A DNA stretch of 64,000 nucleotides from Lachnospiraceae bacterium AM93-12TA (GCA_027698105.1 JAQERH010000008.1:1-64000); one strand, 5' to 3'. Shown: positions 17,544 to 26,774, counted from the first letter of the stretch. Notes: generated by a model from the letters alone, not told the origin. Translations and numbers: made by a program.

Positions 17544-18623
17544 ATGACATTTGACCAAATCATTATTTGGGTGATAGCAGCCGGGGTGCTTATTGGAGCG
17601 GCTGATAAGATTTTTGGAAACAGACTGGGGCTGGGCAAAAAGTTTGACGAGGGCTTTCAGGCCATGGGACAGCTGGCGCTGGGTATGGTTGGAATTGTCT
17701 GCCTGGCTCCGGTGATTGCAGATGTATTAGGACCTGTGATTATTCCAGTGTTTGAAGCGCTGGGGGCAGATCCGGCTATGTTTGGAGCAATTTTAGCCAA
17801 CGATATGGGTGGCTATTCCATGGCTGTGGAGCTGGCAAAGAATCAGGAGGCAGGACTTCTGGCTGGAACGATTGTATCTTCCATGCTGGGATGTACCCTG
17901 GTGTTTTCCATTCCAGTAGGTTTAAGGCTGATTGAAAAGGAGGATCGGCCCTATTTTTCCAGGGGTTTTTTAATTGGTCTTATCACGATTCCGGCAGGAA
18001 GCGTCATAGGAGGCCTGGCAGCAGGATTTGATCTGTCTATGGTGATTAGAAACATGGTTCCGGTTATCCTTCTGGCAGCAGTTCTGGCCCTGGGACTGAA
18101 AGTGATTCCAGAGGCTATGGTCAAGGGATGCATGATATTTGGACAGTTTATTACGATTGTCATTTACATCGGGCTGGCGGCAGCTGCCTTTGAACATCTT
18201 ACTGGCATGGTGGTGATTCCAGGGATGGCTGACATTATGGAAGGGATGAAAGCCATTGCAGGAATCGGAATTGTACTGATTGGAACCTTTCCGGTGCTTA
18301 CCATTCTCACAAAGGTGTTAGATAAGCCGCTGAACCGGGTGGGGCAGAAGCTGGGGCTTGATAAAACCAGCGCAGCGGGCCTTGTGTTTACACTGGCCAA
18401 TTCTGTTCCCGTTTATACGATGATGAAAGATATGAATAAAAAAGGTATCATTGTGAATACAGCCTGGCTGGTCCCGGCTACATCGGCTCTGGGGGCGCAT
18501 CTTGGTTTTACGGCTGGGGTAGAGCCGTCCATGATTACTCCGGTTGTAATTGGAAAGCTGGCGGCTGGCGTACTTGCCGTGTGTCTGGCTCTTTTTATGT
18601 GCAGAAGTCTGGAGGAGGCGTAG
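17544..18623 (+). CDS. EutH-family transporter, copy 1
   Basis: 359 residues, about ten membrane segments. It matches the ethanolamine facilitator family EutH over its full length (IIWVIAAGVLIGAADK, GAILANDMGGY, LANSVPVYTMMKDMNKKG). No ethanolamine lyase, microcompartment or other eut gene is nearby, so the substrate is probably another small polar molecule. Start ATG after GGGAGGAG. A second copy is encoded at 19958-21055 and most residues are identical. The cluster ends in a glycerol-kinase-like gene and a flavin dehydrogenase set. Confidence 0.9.
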   Translation: MTFDQIIIWVIAAGVLIGAADKIFGNRLGLGKKFDEGFQAMGQLALGMVGIVCLAPVIADVLGPVIIPVFEALGADPAMFGAILANDMGGYSMAVELAKNQEAGLLAGTIVSSMLGCTLVFSIPVGLRLIEKEDRPYFSRGFLIGLITIPAGSVIGGLAAGFDLSMVIRNMVPVILLAAVLALGLKVIPEAMVKGCMIFGQFITIVIYIGLAAAAFEHLTGMVVIPGMADIMEGMKAIAGIGIVLIGTFPVLTILTKVLDKPLNRVGQKLGLDKTSAAGLVFTLANSVPVYTMMKDMNKKGIIVNTAWLVPATSALGAHLGFTAGVEPSMITPVVIGKLAAGVLAVCLALFMCRSLEEA

Positions 18624-18698
18624 CGTCTCTTGTACGCTGATATCAGGAAGAGGCAGGGACTGGGCTGAAAGAGGAGAGCTGCAAACTGTTATGGCTTG

Positions 18699-18727
18699 TT
18701 GGCAAAAATCTCCCCAGGTATTATAAT
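18699..18727 (+). promoter_or_regulatory. Promoter of the deoR-family gene
   Basis: TTGGCA (18699-18704), 17 bases containing CTCCCCAGGTAT, TATAAT (18722-18727). Matches the eutH copy 1 promoter almost base for base, suggesting common control. Confidence 0.75.
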
Positions 18728-18762
18728 AAAAACAGGACAAATCCAGACAGGGGGAGAAAACC

Positions 18763-19554
18763 ATGCTTCAGAGCAGGCGGGAAAAAATTATAGAGATGAT
18801 CCAGGCAGAGCGGATGTTAAAAGTCAGCGACTTGATGAAGATATTTGATGTGTCCATTGAGACGATCCGCAGAGATTTGGAATATCTGGAAAAACAGGGA
18901 TTTTTGACTCGGGTATACGGGGGCGCAGTGCTGAATCAGAAGAAGGGAAAAGAGCCGCTCTACGAGCAGCGGGAGATCAAGCACTATGCAGAAAAGACGG
19001 CTATCGCCAGAAGGGCTGTGGAGCTGATTGAGGACGGAGACGTGCTGGGAATCGATATTGGGACCACAGCCAGGGAGTTTGCTAAGGCTTTACTTGGGAA
19101 AAAGAGAGTGATTGTGCTGACTAACTCCATGCCGATTGCGGAAATTTTAAGTGAGGATGAGAATATCCGCGTTATTATGCTGGGAGGAGAGGTCCGCAAA
19201 GGAGAATTTTCCGTTTCCGGCTTTGTGGCAGAGCAGGTAATGAGCCGTTTCAATCTGGACAAATATATTTTGGGAATCGGTGGATTAACGGTAGAAAACG
19301 GCATCACGGATTACCATATTGAAGAAACGAATCTGAGACGTGTTATGCTGGAGCGGAGTCAGAAGGTGATTGGGCTGACAGACTACAGCAAATTTGGTGT
19401 GATCGCTATGAATGAGGTATGCCCTTTGTCCAGATTGGATGTGCTGATTACTGACAGCAGGGCGGATCGGGCTATTTTAGGGAAAATGCATACAATGAAG
19501 ACAGAAGTAATCCAGACTGATGCGCTGGAAGACAGGGAGAAGACGGATGCATAG
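18763..19554 (+). CDS. DeoR/GlpR-family transcriptional regulator
   Basis: 263 residues. DeoR helix-turn-helix at the N-terminus (LMKIFDVSIETIRRDLEYLEKQG) with the family mark RVYGGAVL, then a DeoRC sugar-phosphate sensor with GIDIGTTAREFAK and TNSMPIAEIL. It lies between two eutH copies and probably represses them and the kinase/dehydrogenase genes; a phosphorylated product is the likely inducer. Its promoter is nearly the same as that of eutH copy 1, consistent with autoregulation. Confidence 0.9.
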   Translation: MLQSRREKIIEMIQAERMLKVSDLMKIFDVSIETIRRDLEYLEKQGFLTRVYGGAVLNQKKGKEPLYEQREIKHYAEKTAIARRAVELIEDGDVLGIDIGTTAREFAKALLGKKRVIVLTNSMPIAEILSEDENIRVIMLGGEVRKGEFSVSGFVAEQVMSRFNLDKYILGIGGLTVENGITDYHIEETNLRRVMLERSQKVIGLTDYSKFGVIAMNEVCPLSRLDVLITDSRADRAILGKMHTMKTEVIQTDALEDREKTDA

Positions 19555-19632
19555 AGGCAGAGTAAGCGCTTTGCTGCCTGGTCTTTGGGGTGGTCTTTAA
19601 AAAGTAATACAAAGAATAATAAAGAATATGAG

Positions 19633-19694
19633 AAAGAAGAGAAGAAGATTCACAGGCTGTACAGGCAGGTGAAACGGAGTTCTCTTCTTTTTTT
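19633..19694 (+). terminator. Terminator after the deoR-family gene
   Basis: AAAGAAGAGAA (19633-19643) pairs with TTCTCTTCTTT (19680-19690) and further T residues follow. It separates the regulator from eutH copy 2. The rest of 19555-19957 holds only the next promoter. Confidence 0.7.
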
Positions 19695-19849
19695 ATTTGA
19701 TTTTGAATCTGCAGGATTCCCTTTTTCTGTATCTGGGTGCTTCAGTCTGCAGATATAAAATGTGTAATTTGTTGTACTTTTGCAAAATGATACAATATTG
19801 AGAAAAAAATGCACAAAAAAACGATTAAAAAATCAGCTATTTTGTGGTA

Positions 19850-19878
19850 TTGATTTTAAAATTAGAAAGTAATACAAT
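19850..19878 (+). promoter_or_regulatory. Promoter of eutH copy 2 operon
   Basis: TTGATT (19850-19855), 17 bases, TACAAT (19873-19878), 80 bases upstream of the start codon. Unlike copy 1, it lacks the CTCCCCAGGT box. Confidence 0.55.
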
Positions 19879-19957
19879 AAAACACAACAAAAAGCACGTG
19901 AAAATGTGGATTTTTACAACAAACGCTGGGCAGAGCGGAAGAAAAGGAGGAAACTGC

Positions 19958-21055
19958 ATGACATTTGACCAGATTATTCTTTGGGTGATGGCAGCCGGAG
20001 TGATCATTGGAGCGGCTGACAAGATTTTCGGGAACAGGCTGGGACTGGGAGAGAAGTTTGATGAGGGATTTCAGGCTATGGGGCCTCTGGCGCTGGGGAT
20101 GGTAGGCATTGTCTGTCTGGCTCCTGTGATTGCAGATTTATTGGGGCCTGTGATTATTCCTGTATTTGAAGCACTGGGAGCAGATCCGGCTATGTTCGGA
20201 GCGATTTTAGCCAATGATATGGGAGGTTATCCTCTGGCTGTGGAGCTGGCTCAGAATCAGGAGGCAGGACTTCTGGCGGGGAATATTGTGGCATCTATGT
20301 TAGGATGCACACTAGTATTTTCAATTCCGGTAGGCTTGGGACTGATCGAAAAAGAGGATCGACCCTACTTCTCTAAGGGACTTTTAATTGGATTGATTAC
20401 AATTCCGGCAGGAAGTGTTATAGGAGGGTTGATTGCAGGATTTAATCCATCCATGGTACTCTGGAATACAGTTCCAGTTATTATTCTGGCAGCAATTCTG
20501 GCCCTGGGTCTTAAATTTATTCCGGAAGCTATGGTAAAGGGATGCATGGTATTCGGACAGTTTATAACGATTGTTATCTACATTGGACTGGCAGCAGCAG
20601 CTTTTGAACATCTTACCGGAGTAGTAGTGATTCCGGGAATGGCAGATATTATGGAGGGTATGAGTGCCATTGCAGGAATTGGCATTGTCCTGCTTGGAAC
20701 TTTTCCAGTTCTTACCATTCTCACAAAAGTGCTGGATAAGCCGTTAAACAGGGCAGGACAGAAGCTGGGACTTGATAAAACCAGCGCAGCTGGCCTTGTA
20801 TTTACCTTAGCCAATTCCGTTCCTGTTTATACAATGATGAAAGATATGAATAAAAAGGGCATTATTGTTAATACAGCCTGGCTGGTTCCGGCTACAGCGG
20901 CTCTTGGTGATCATCTGGGATTTACGGCAGGGGTAGAGCCGTCTATGATTACGCCAGTTGTAATTGGAAAGCTGGCAGCAGGTATTATTGCAGTCTGCTT
21001 AGCTCTCTTTATGTGCAGGGGAATGGAGCCGGGCAGGGAACAGCAGGAAAAATAA
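19958..21055 (+). CDS. EutH-family transporter, copy 2
   Basis: 365 residues, nearly identical to the 17544-18623 protein through the whole membrane core, differing mainly in scattered conservative changes and a longer C-terminus (EPGREQQEK). ATG 19958 follows a perfect AAAGGAGG; the in-frame upstream extension is an artefact of an open leader. Next gene, 48 bases on, is the glycerol-kinase-like gene. In similar clostridial operons a GlpF channel occupies this place, so this copy may import the kinase substrate. Confidence 0.9.
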   Translation: MTFDQIILWVMAAGVIIGAADKIFGNRLGLGEKFDEGFQAMGPLALGMVGIVCLAPVIADLLGPVIIPVFEALGADPAMFGAILANDMGGYPLAVELAQNQEAGLLAGNIVASMLGCTLVFSIPVGLGLIEKEDRPYFSKGLLIGLITIPAGSVIGGLIAGFNPSMVLWNTVPVIILAAILALGLKFIPEAMVKGCMVFGQFITIVIYIGLAAAAFEHLTGVVVIPGMADIMEGMSAIAGIGIVLLGTFPVLTILTKVLDKPLNRAGQKLGLDKTSAAGLVFTLANSVPVYTMMKDMNKKGIIVNTAWLVPATAALGDHLGFTAGVEPSMITPVVIGKLAAGIIAVCLALFMCRGMEPGREQQEK

Positions 21056-21103
21056 GAAATTGACAGGGTTACAGCAAACAGTGTAAATAAAGGAGGAGAA
21101 CAG

Positions 21104-22600
21104 TTGGAGAAGTATTATTTAGGTTTGGATCAGGGGACAACAGGTACGACAGCTCTTATTTTTGATGCACAGTGGAATCAGATTGCCAGAGGATACAAGG
21201 AGCATACCCAGTATTATCCGGAACCGGGATGGGTAGAGCACGATCCCATGGAAATCTGGAGCAGTATTCTGGAAACTATAGCCATGGCGGCGGAAGAGGC
21301 TGGAATCCAGGTAGCAGATCTGACCTGCATGGGTCTTGATAATCAGGGAGAGACGGTAATGCTGTGGGATCGCTACACAGGTGTGCCGGTATACAATGCC
21401 ATCGTCTGGCAGGACAGAAGAACGGCGAAGATGGCAGATGAACTGGCAGAAAAGTATGGAGATTTGATTCGGGAACGGACAGGATTAGTGGCGGATGCTT
21501 ATTTCAGTGCTACAAAAATACGCTGGATTATGGATCATGTGGAAGGCGTTCGGGAAAAAATTGAGAATGGTCATGTGATTGCAGGAACACTGGATACCTG
21601 GATGATCTGGAAATTGACTCATGGACATGTGCATGTGACAGATTATTCTACTGCGTCCAGAACCATGCTGTTAAATATTCACACAGGAGAATGGGATGAG
21701 GACATTTTAAAGGCATTGGATATTCCTAAAAGCATTCTTCCGGAGATTCACGACAGCGCCAAGGTATACGGATATACAGATCCCCTGGATTTCTTCGGGG
21801 CTAAGATTCCAATTTCCGGTTCTGTGGTAGATCAGCAGGCAGCTCTTTTCGGCCAGGCATGTTTTAAGCCGGGAACTGTGAAAACAACCTATGGAACAGG
21901 CTGCTTTATGCTGATGAATACAGGAGATAAGCCAGTTTACTCAGACAATGGTCTTCTGACTACCGTAGGATGGGGGCTGAATAATAGGCAGATGACCTTT
22001 GCCCTGGATGGAGGCATTTACATATCGGGAGCAGCAGTTCAGTGGCTTCGTGACAAACTGCATTTGATTTCCAGCGCAGCTGAGACAGAGGAACTGGCCA
22101 AATCTGTACCGGATACAGGCGGAGTCTACTTTGTACCGGCTTTTGCAGGGCTTGCAGCACCTCATTGGGACCAGTATGCCAGAGGAACTATTGTAGGAAT
22201 TACAGGAGGAACTACAAAGGAACAGCTGGTGAGAGCTACATTGGAGAGTATTGCATATCAGGTGAAGGATAACCTGGATGTAATGGTGAAAGATTCCGGC
22301 ATTCCGATTGAGGTGATGAGGGTAGACGGAGGAGCGGTTGTCAATGAATTTTTAATGCAGTTTCAGGCTGATATTCTTGGAATTCCGGTGGACGTTCCAG
22401 TAATTACAGATACGACAGGTCTGGGAGCTGCTTATCTGGCGGCCTACGGAATCGGGGAGTTCCACGATTTATCAGAACTTGAGCATAACTGGAAACTTTA
22501 TAAAAGATATGAACCTCATATGGAGGAATCCACCAGGACAGAGCTTCTCAGGAACTGGCATAAGGCAGTAGAACGTGCTAAGGACTGGGCAGAAAAATAA
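21104..22600 (+). CDS. Glycerol kinase-like FGGY kinase
   Basis: 498 residues, start TTG at 21104 after AAAGGAGGAG. Close to GlpK over its full length: LGLDQGTTGTTALIFD, NAIVWQDRRTAKM, YFSATKIRWIMDHVEG, DQQAALFGQ, TYGTGCFMLMNTG. In E. coli GlpK, Arg83 and Glu84 (NQRET) bind glycerol. Here the motif is NQGET, so the Arg is Gly; the Trp, Tyr, Asp, Gln and Phe of the pocket are kept. Either glycerol binding is weakened or the substrate is a glycerol analogue. Followed by dehydrogenase genes that normally oxidise glycerol 3-phosphate. Confidence 0.85.
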   Translation: MEKYYLGLDQGTTGTTALIFDAQWNQIARGYKEHTQYYPEPGWVEHDPMEIWSSILETIAMAAEEAGIQVADLTCMGLDNQGETVMLWDRYTGVPVYNAIVWQDRRTAKMADELAEKYGDLIRERTGLVADAYFSATKIRWIMDHVEGVREKIENGHVIAGTLDTWMIWKLTHGHVHVTDYSTASRTMLLNIHTGEWDEDILKALDIPKSILPEIHDSAKVYGYTDPLDFFGAKIPISGSVVDQQAALFGQACFKPGTVKTTYGTGCFMLMNTGDKPVYSDNGLLTTVGWGLNNRQMTFALDGGIYISGAAVQWLRDKLHLISSAAETEELAKSVPDTGGVYFVPAFAGLAAPHWDQYARGTIVGITGGTTKEQLVRATLESIAYQVKDNLDVMVKDSGIPIEVMRVDGGAVVNEFLMQFQADILGIPVDVPVITDTTGLGAAYLAAYGIGEFHDLSELEHNWKLYKRYEPHMEESTRTELLRNWHKAVERAKDWAEK

Positions 22601-22625
22601 GAATGGAACAGGAGGAAGGAGAATT

Positions 22626-24062
22626 ATGAGGACAAATGTAGTAGTAATAGGAGCCGGGGCTGTGGGATGCGCCATTGCCAGAGAACTTTCCAAATATAAA
22701 ATTGATGTAATAGTGGTAGACAAAAATGAGGACATTGGAGGTGACGCTTCCAAATCGAACAGTGCCATTATTCACACCGGCTATGACGCTTCTCCTGGAA
22801 CTCTGGAGTCCCAGCTTGTGGTAGCAGCCAATCCCATGTATGATGAACTGGCGAGAGATCTGGACGTACCTTTTAAGAGGATTGGAGCAATTCTTCCGGC
22901 CATTACTCAGGAACAGTATGAGAAGCTGCCGGAGATCAAAGCCAAGGCTTTCAAAAACAGAGTATATGATGTGGAGTATAAAACCAGGGAGGAACTCCTG
23001 GACATGGAACCTAACCTGAATCCTGAGGTAAAGGGAGGACTTTATATTCCAAGAGAGAGCATTATTGATCCGTTTATTCTGGTGCAGGCCCTGGCAGAGA
23101 ACGCTAATGAAAATGGTGTTTCCTTCCTTCTTAATACAAAGGTAACAGGAATTCAGACAGAAAACGGAAAAGTAAAGGCAGTGGAGACCACAGGAGGAAT
23201 CATAGAAACCGACTATGTCATTAATGCAGCCGCGCTTTACTGCGACGAGATTGCAGCCATGGTGGGAAAAGCAGACTACAAAGTTGTAGCCAGAAGAGGG
23301 CAGTTCTATATTTTAGATAAGAATACCAGCTGCCAGGTCGAACATATTGTGCTGCCAATTCCAACTAAGGTGACAAAGGGCAAATTGATGTGTCCTACGA
23401 TTCACGGAAATATGCTGGTAGGCCCTACGGCAGAGGATTTAGATAATAAGACAGACAAGAGTGTGACACCAGAGGGGCTTCAGAGTATCGTGGATGATGT
23501 GAAGCGACTGATTCCAGACGTCAATGTAAAAGATACGATTACCCAGTACAGTGGTCTGCGCCCCAATAGAAATCCGGAAGGACTTCATGTGGATATGTGG
23601 GAGGATCTGGAAGGATTTGTAAATCTGTCAGGAGTCCGTTCCACAGGCCTGACTCTGTCCGTGGCCATGGGAAAATATGTGGCACAGCTTCTTATTGATC
23701 ATGGCGTGCCGCTTACATTTAAAGAGAATTTCAAAAAAACCAGAAAGGGAATTATCAGGTTCCATGAGCTTACGAGAGAGGAGAAGGAAAAACTGATAAA
23801 AGAAAATCCGGCTTACGGAACGGTTATCTGCCGCTGTGAGACGATCACAGAAGGTGAAATTTTAGACTGCATCCGTCGACCTCTGGGAGCCAGAAGTATG
23901 GATGCGGTAAAGCGGAGGGTACGCGCCGGAATGGGACGCTGTCAGGGCGGTTTCTGCGGACCAAAAGTGATAGAGATTCTGGCTAAAGAATGGAACATTC
24001 CGGTGGAGCAGGTCAATAAAAATAACGCAGGATCCTACATGGTAACAGGAAGGATGAGATAG
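22626..24062 (+). CDS. FAD-dependent dehydrogenase, glycerol-3-phosphate dehydrogenase GlpA-like
   Basis: 478 residues. N-terminal Rossmann FAD site VIGAGAVGCAIARELSKY; DAO-type fold; C-terminal BFD-like [2Fe-2S] region with CRCETITEGEI and GRCQGGFCGP cysteines. In Clostridia this gene, a second flavoprotein and a DUF1667 protein follow glpK and are thought to form an anaerobic glycerol-3-phosphate dehydrogenase. ATG 22626 has AGGAGG upstream; the longer frame overlaps the kinase gene. Confidence 0.88.
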   Translation: MRTNVVVIGAGAVGCAIARELSKYKIDVIVVDKNEDIGGDASKSNSAIIHTGYDASPGTLESQLVVAANPMYDELARDLDVPFKRIGAILPAITQEQYEKLPEIKAKAFKNRVYDVEYKTREELLDMEPNLNPEVKGGLYIPRESIIDPFILVQALAENANENGVSFLLNTKVTGIQTENGKVKAVETTGGIIETDYVINAAALYCDEIAAMVGKADYKVVARRGQFYILDKNTSCQVEHIVLPIPTKVTKGKLMCPTIHGNMLVGPTAEDLDNKTDKSVTPEGLQSIVDDVKRLIPDVNVKDTITQYSGLRPNRNPEGLHVDMWEDLEGFVNLSGVRSTGLTLSVAMGKYVAQLLIDHGVPLTFKENFKKTRKGIIRFHELTREEKEKLIKENPAYGTVICRCETITEGEILDCIRRPLGARSMDAVKRRVRAGMGRCQGGFCGPKVIEILAKEWNIPVEQVNKNNAGSYMVTGRMR

Positions 24063-24100
24063 CGGAAACTGCATCAGGCAGGGCAGAAGGAGAGGTTTGT

Positions 24101-25402
24101 ATGTATGAGATAACATGTGACGTGGCAATTATCGGGGCAGGCCCGGCAGGACTTTCTGCGGCAGTGGCAGCAAAGAAGGAGGGAGCTGAACGAGTCCTCC
24201 TAATCGAACGGGACGAGAGCGTGGGAGGTATTTTACAGCAGTGCATTCACCCTGGCTTTGGGCTTACTTATTTTAAGGAAGAACTGACAGGACCAGAATA
24301 TGCCGGACGGTTTGGAGATGAGGCTGAAAAACTGGGAGCCGAGGTTTTATTAAATTCTATGGTTTTGGAGGTCGTACCGGAAGAGAAGGCTGTATACTGT
24401 GTGAATTCCCAGTATGGAATGACAAGAGTCAAGGCTGGAAGTATTATTCTGGCTATGGGATGCAGGGAAAAAACAAGGGCAGGAATCCAGATTCCAGGTA
24501 CAAGACCGGCAGGCGTTTACACAGCAGGAGCTGCGCAGCGCCTGATGAACCGGCAGAATGCAATGGTAGGCCGTGAAGTAGTGATTCTGGGCTCTGGAGA
24601 TATTGGAATGATTATGGCTAGGAGAATGAGCCTGGAGGGAGCTCATGTGAAGGCTGTAGTAGAAATTATGGACTTTCTTGCAGGACTTACCAGAAACAAA
24701 GTGCAGTGCCTGGACGACTTTAACATTCCGTTAAAGCTGTCCCACACAGTGACCAGAATTGTGGGAAATGAGAGAGTGGAAGGCGTATATGTGGCTGCTG
24801 TGGATGAAAGCAAAAAACCGATTTCTGAAACAGAGGAATTTATTCCCTGTGATACGCTTCTTCTGTCAGTCGGCCTTCTGCCTGAAAATGAGCTGACAAG
24901 GCAGGCGGAAATTGAGATGAACCAGGTGACAAACGGTCCGTCTGTGAATCAGTACATGCAGACATCCGTTCCAGGTATTTTTGCCTGCGGAAACGTAGTA
25001 CATGTGAATGATTTAGTGGACAATGTAACGACAGAGAGTATGCAGGCAGGGGCATGTGCTGCAAGGTACGCCGCACTCTGGAAAGATGGGGCGGCTCAAG
25101 GAGAAATGACAGGAGAGAGGAATTCTGTGAAAGCTGTACCAGGATCAAACGTACGGTATCTCTGCCCTCAGTCCATCTGCCTGGACGGTTCTTTAAAGAG
25201 AAACTCTGAAAATGAGACTGTCCGTCTGTTTTTCAGAGTTTTGGCTCCTGACACAGAAGTAAAGATTTCTGCCAAATGCGGTGAAAAGGAAATTAAGGCG
25301 AAAAAAGCCCTGAGAGTGAATCCGGGAGAAATGGAATTCATTGAGATTCCTTTAAATCTTGTGACAGGTGATGTGACAGTTGAAATTGCGAAGGAGGCGT
25401 AA
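24101..25402 (+). CDS. NAD(P)/FAD-dependent oxidoreductase, partner of the GlpA-like protein
   Basis: 433 residues. Two-dinucleotide-binding (pyridine nucleotide-disulfide type) flavoprotein: FAD motif IIGAGPAGLSAAVAA, NAD motif VILGSGDIGMIMARRM, and a late GIFACGNVVHVNDLVDNV. An HPGFGLTYF segment follows an ILQQCIHPG cysteine. C-terminal 80 residues form an extra beta-rich domain. Probably passes electrons between the GlpA-like subunit and NAD or a carrier. Ends 4 bases before the DUF1667 gene. Confidence 0.87.
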   Translation: MYEITCDVAIIGAGPAGLSAAVAAKKEGAERVLLIERDESVGGILQQCIHPGFGLTYFKEELTGPEYAGRFGDEAEKLGAEVLLNSMVLEVVPEEKAVYCVNSQYGMTRVKAGSIILAMGCREKTRAGIQIPGTRPAGVYTAGAAQRLMNRQNAMVGREVVILGSGDIGMIMARRMSLEGAHVKAVVEIMDFLAGLTRNKVQCLDDFNIPLKLSHTVTRIVGNERVEGVYVAAVDESKKPISETEEFIPCDTLLLSVGLLPENELTRQAEIEMNQVTNGPSVNQYMQTSVPGIFACGNVVHVNDLVDNVTTESMQAGACAARYAALWKDGAAQGEMTGERNSVKAVPGSNVRYLCPQSICLDGSLKRNSENETVRLFFRVLAPDTEVKISAKCGEKEIKAKKALRVNPGEMEFIEIPLNLVTGDVTVEIAKEA

Positions 25403-25406
25403 CTCT

Positions 25407-25763
25407 ATGACAAAGGAAATTATCTGTACAGTCTGCCCCATGGGCTGCCATATTCTGGTGGAGGGAGAGGGGGATCAGGTAACATCCATTACAGGGTATA
25501 CCTGTCGCCGGGGCGAAGAATATGGTCGTCAGGAGTTTTCTCATCCAGTGAGAATCCTTACCACTACTGTTAAGACAGACAGTAAAGTTCATCCTCTTCT
25601 TCCGATTCGTTCCAGCTGCCCAGTTCCCAAGGAGCTTTTGATGCAGTGCATGGAAGAGATCAAAAAAATAGAAGTAACCGCTCCTGTAAAGCGATATGAT
25701 GTTATAATAAAAAATATCTGCGGATGCGGAGCAGATATGATAGCGTCAGGAGAATTGAAGTAA
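25407..25763 (+). CDS. DUF1667 iron-sulfur-type protein
   Basis: 118 residues. N-terminal motif CTVCPMGCHILVEGEG and a downstream YTCRRGEEYG supply four cysteines in the DUF1667 pattern, suggesting metal or Fe-S binding, and a further CGCG lies near the C-terminus. It is routinely encoded after the two flavoproteins above and is likely their third subunit. ATG 25407 after AAGGAGG. Confidence 0.87.
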   Translation: MTKEIICTVCPMGCHILVEGEGDQVTSITGYTCRRGEEYGRQEFSHPVRILTTTVKTDSKVHPLLPIRSSCPVPKELLMQCMEEIKKIEVTAPVKRYDVIIKNICGCGADMIASGELK

Positions 25764-25800
25764 AACTGACAATAATACAGAAAATGTGAAAAATAAGCAG

Positions 25801-25858
25801 GCATAACATTAGGGTGGAGGTGTTCCGGCATGGCTGGAAACCTGCACCCCTGTTGTGC
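25801..25858 (+). other. Extended imperfect hairpin before the AraC-family gene
   Basis: GCATAACA (25801-25808) can pair with TGTTGTGC (25851-25858), and inside this GGGTG/CACCC and TTCCGGC/GCTGGAA can pair. No T run follows, so it is not an obvious terminator; the ribosome site for the next gene is just after it. Confidence 0.4.
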
Positions 25859-25878
25859 TTCATAAGGGGGGCGGACAG

Positions 25879-26721
25879 ATGAAAGACAGCAGATATTTCT
25901 ATTCCATTCAGCCTTTTTGGGAAGATTCAGGTGATATCAGTCAGGATAGCCAGATGATGGAGGCGTCGGGAATTGCTGTTTCTCACATGGAATGGAACAA
26001 TGAATCCTGGCTCTGCGTACCGGGAAACGGGCAGATCGGATTGATTTTGTCAGATTCCGAGGAGTTTTTTGGAATATGTTATGGAGTGCTCAGCTGTAAA
26101 AAAGTGATTCCGCTTCACGGTCTCAAAAAAGGTTTGTTTGTTCGTTTTTCTCCCGGCCGATTTTCTGATATTTTTTCTATTCCTGCCTACGAAATTCTGC
26201 CAGAGGGAATGGATATCAGAGATGTGTTCTCAGCTGTCCAGATTGGGCAGTTGAGAGATGCTGTCTGTTTAAACGAAAAAGGGAAGGAGGCTCAGGAGGC
26301 AGTGCTTTCACTGATGATTCGCTGGGATGCAGAAAAGACAGTGTACAGAAAGCAGAAAAGCGGGACTGTTCTGCAGATTCAGCGCCTGATATGGGAGAGG
26401 GGCGGAAATATAAAAATGAAAGAATTGGAGGAGGAGACAGCTTATACAAGCCGATATATTCAGGAGCTGGTTACAGAACGAGTGGGAATTCCGCCTAAGC
26501 AGCTCTGTCGTCAGACGCGTTTTCAGCATGCACTTCAGTCTATTCACAGGGAGGGTCTAATCCAAGGAACAGATAAAGGGAAAATTTGTCTGGCCCAGGA
26601 GGCTGCCCGCCTGGGATATTACGATCAGGCTCACTACAACAGGGAATTTAAGGAATTTTCCGGCCTTTGTCCAGGCGCATATCGGAAAAAGAGTTCTGAT
26701 TTATACAATACAATTAAATAA
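25879..26721 (+). CDS. AraC-family transcriptional regulator
   Basis: 280 residues. The N-terminal sensor half is unassigned (cupin-like, with a VRFSPGRFSDIFSIP segment as in some AraC proteins). The C-terminus has the two AraC helix-turn-helices, ending with AARLGYYDQAHYNREFKEFSGLCPGAYR. ATG 25879 follows a G-rich ribosome site; the upstream TTG at 25855 is less likely. It sits directly before a symporter and a gamma-glutamyltransferase gene and probably controls them. Confidence 0.87.
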   Translation: MKDSRYFYSIQPFWEDSGDISQDSQMMEASGIAVSHMEWNNESWLCVPGNGQIGLILSDSEEFFGICYGVLSCKKVIPLHGLKKGLFVRFSPGRFSDIFSIPAYEILPEGMDIRDVFSAVQIGQLRDAVCLNEKGKEAQEAVLSLMIRWDAEKTVYRKQKSGTVLQIQRLIWERGGNIKMKELEEETAYTSRYIQELVTERVGIPPKQLCRQTRFQHALQSIHREGLIQGTDKGKICLAQEAARLGYYDQAHYNREFKEFSGLCPGAYRKKSSDLYNTIK

Positions 26722-26774
26722 AAGTCCGATAAAATATCAGCAGAGGGAAAAAAGAGAGAAAAGGAGGAACGCAT

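Noticed and set aside
17544..21055. Assembly artefact producing two eutH copies
   Set aside because: The copies differ at many codons and have different upstream regions and C-termini, so they are true paralogues.
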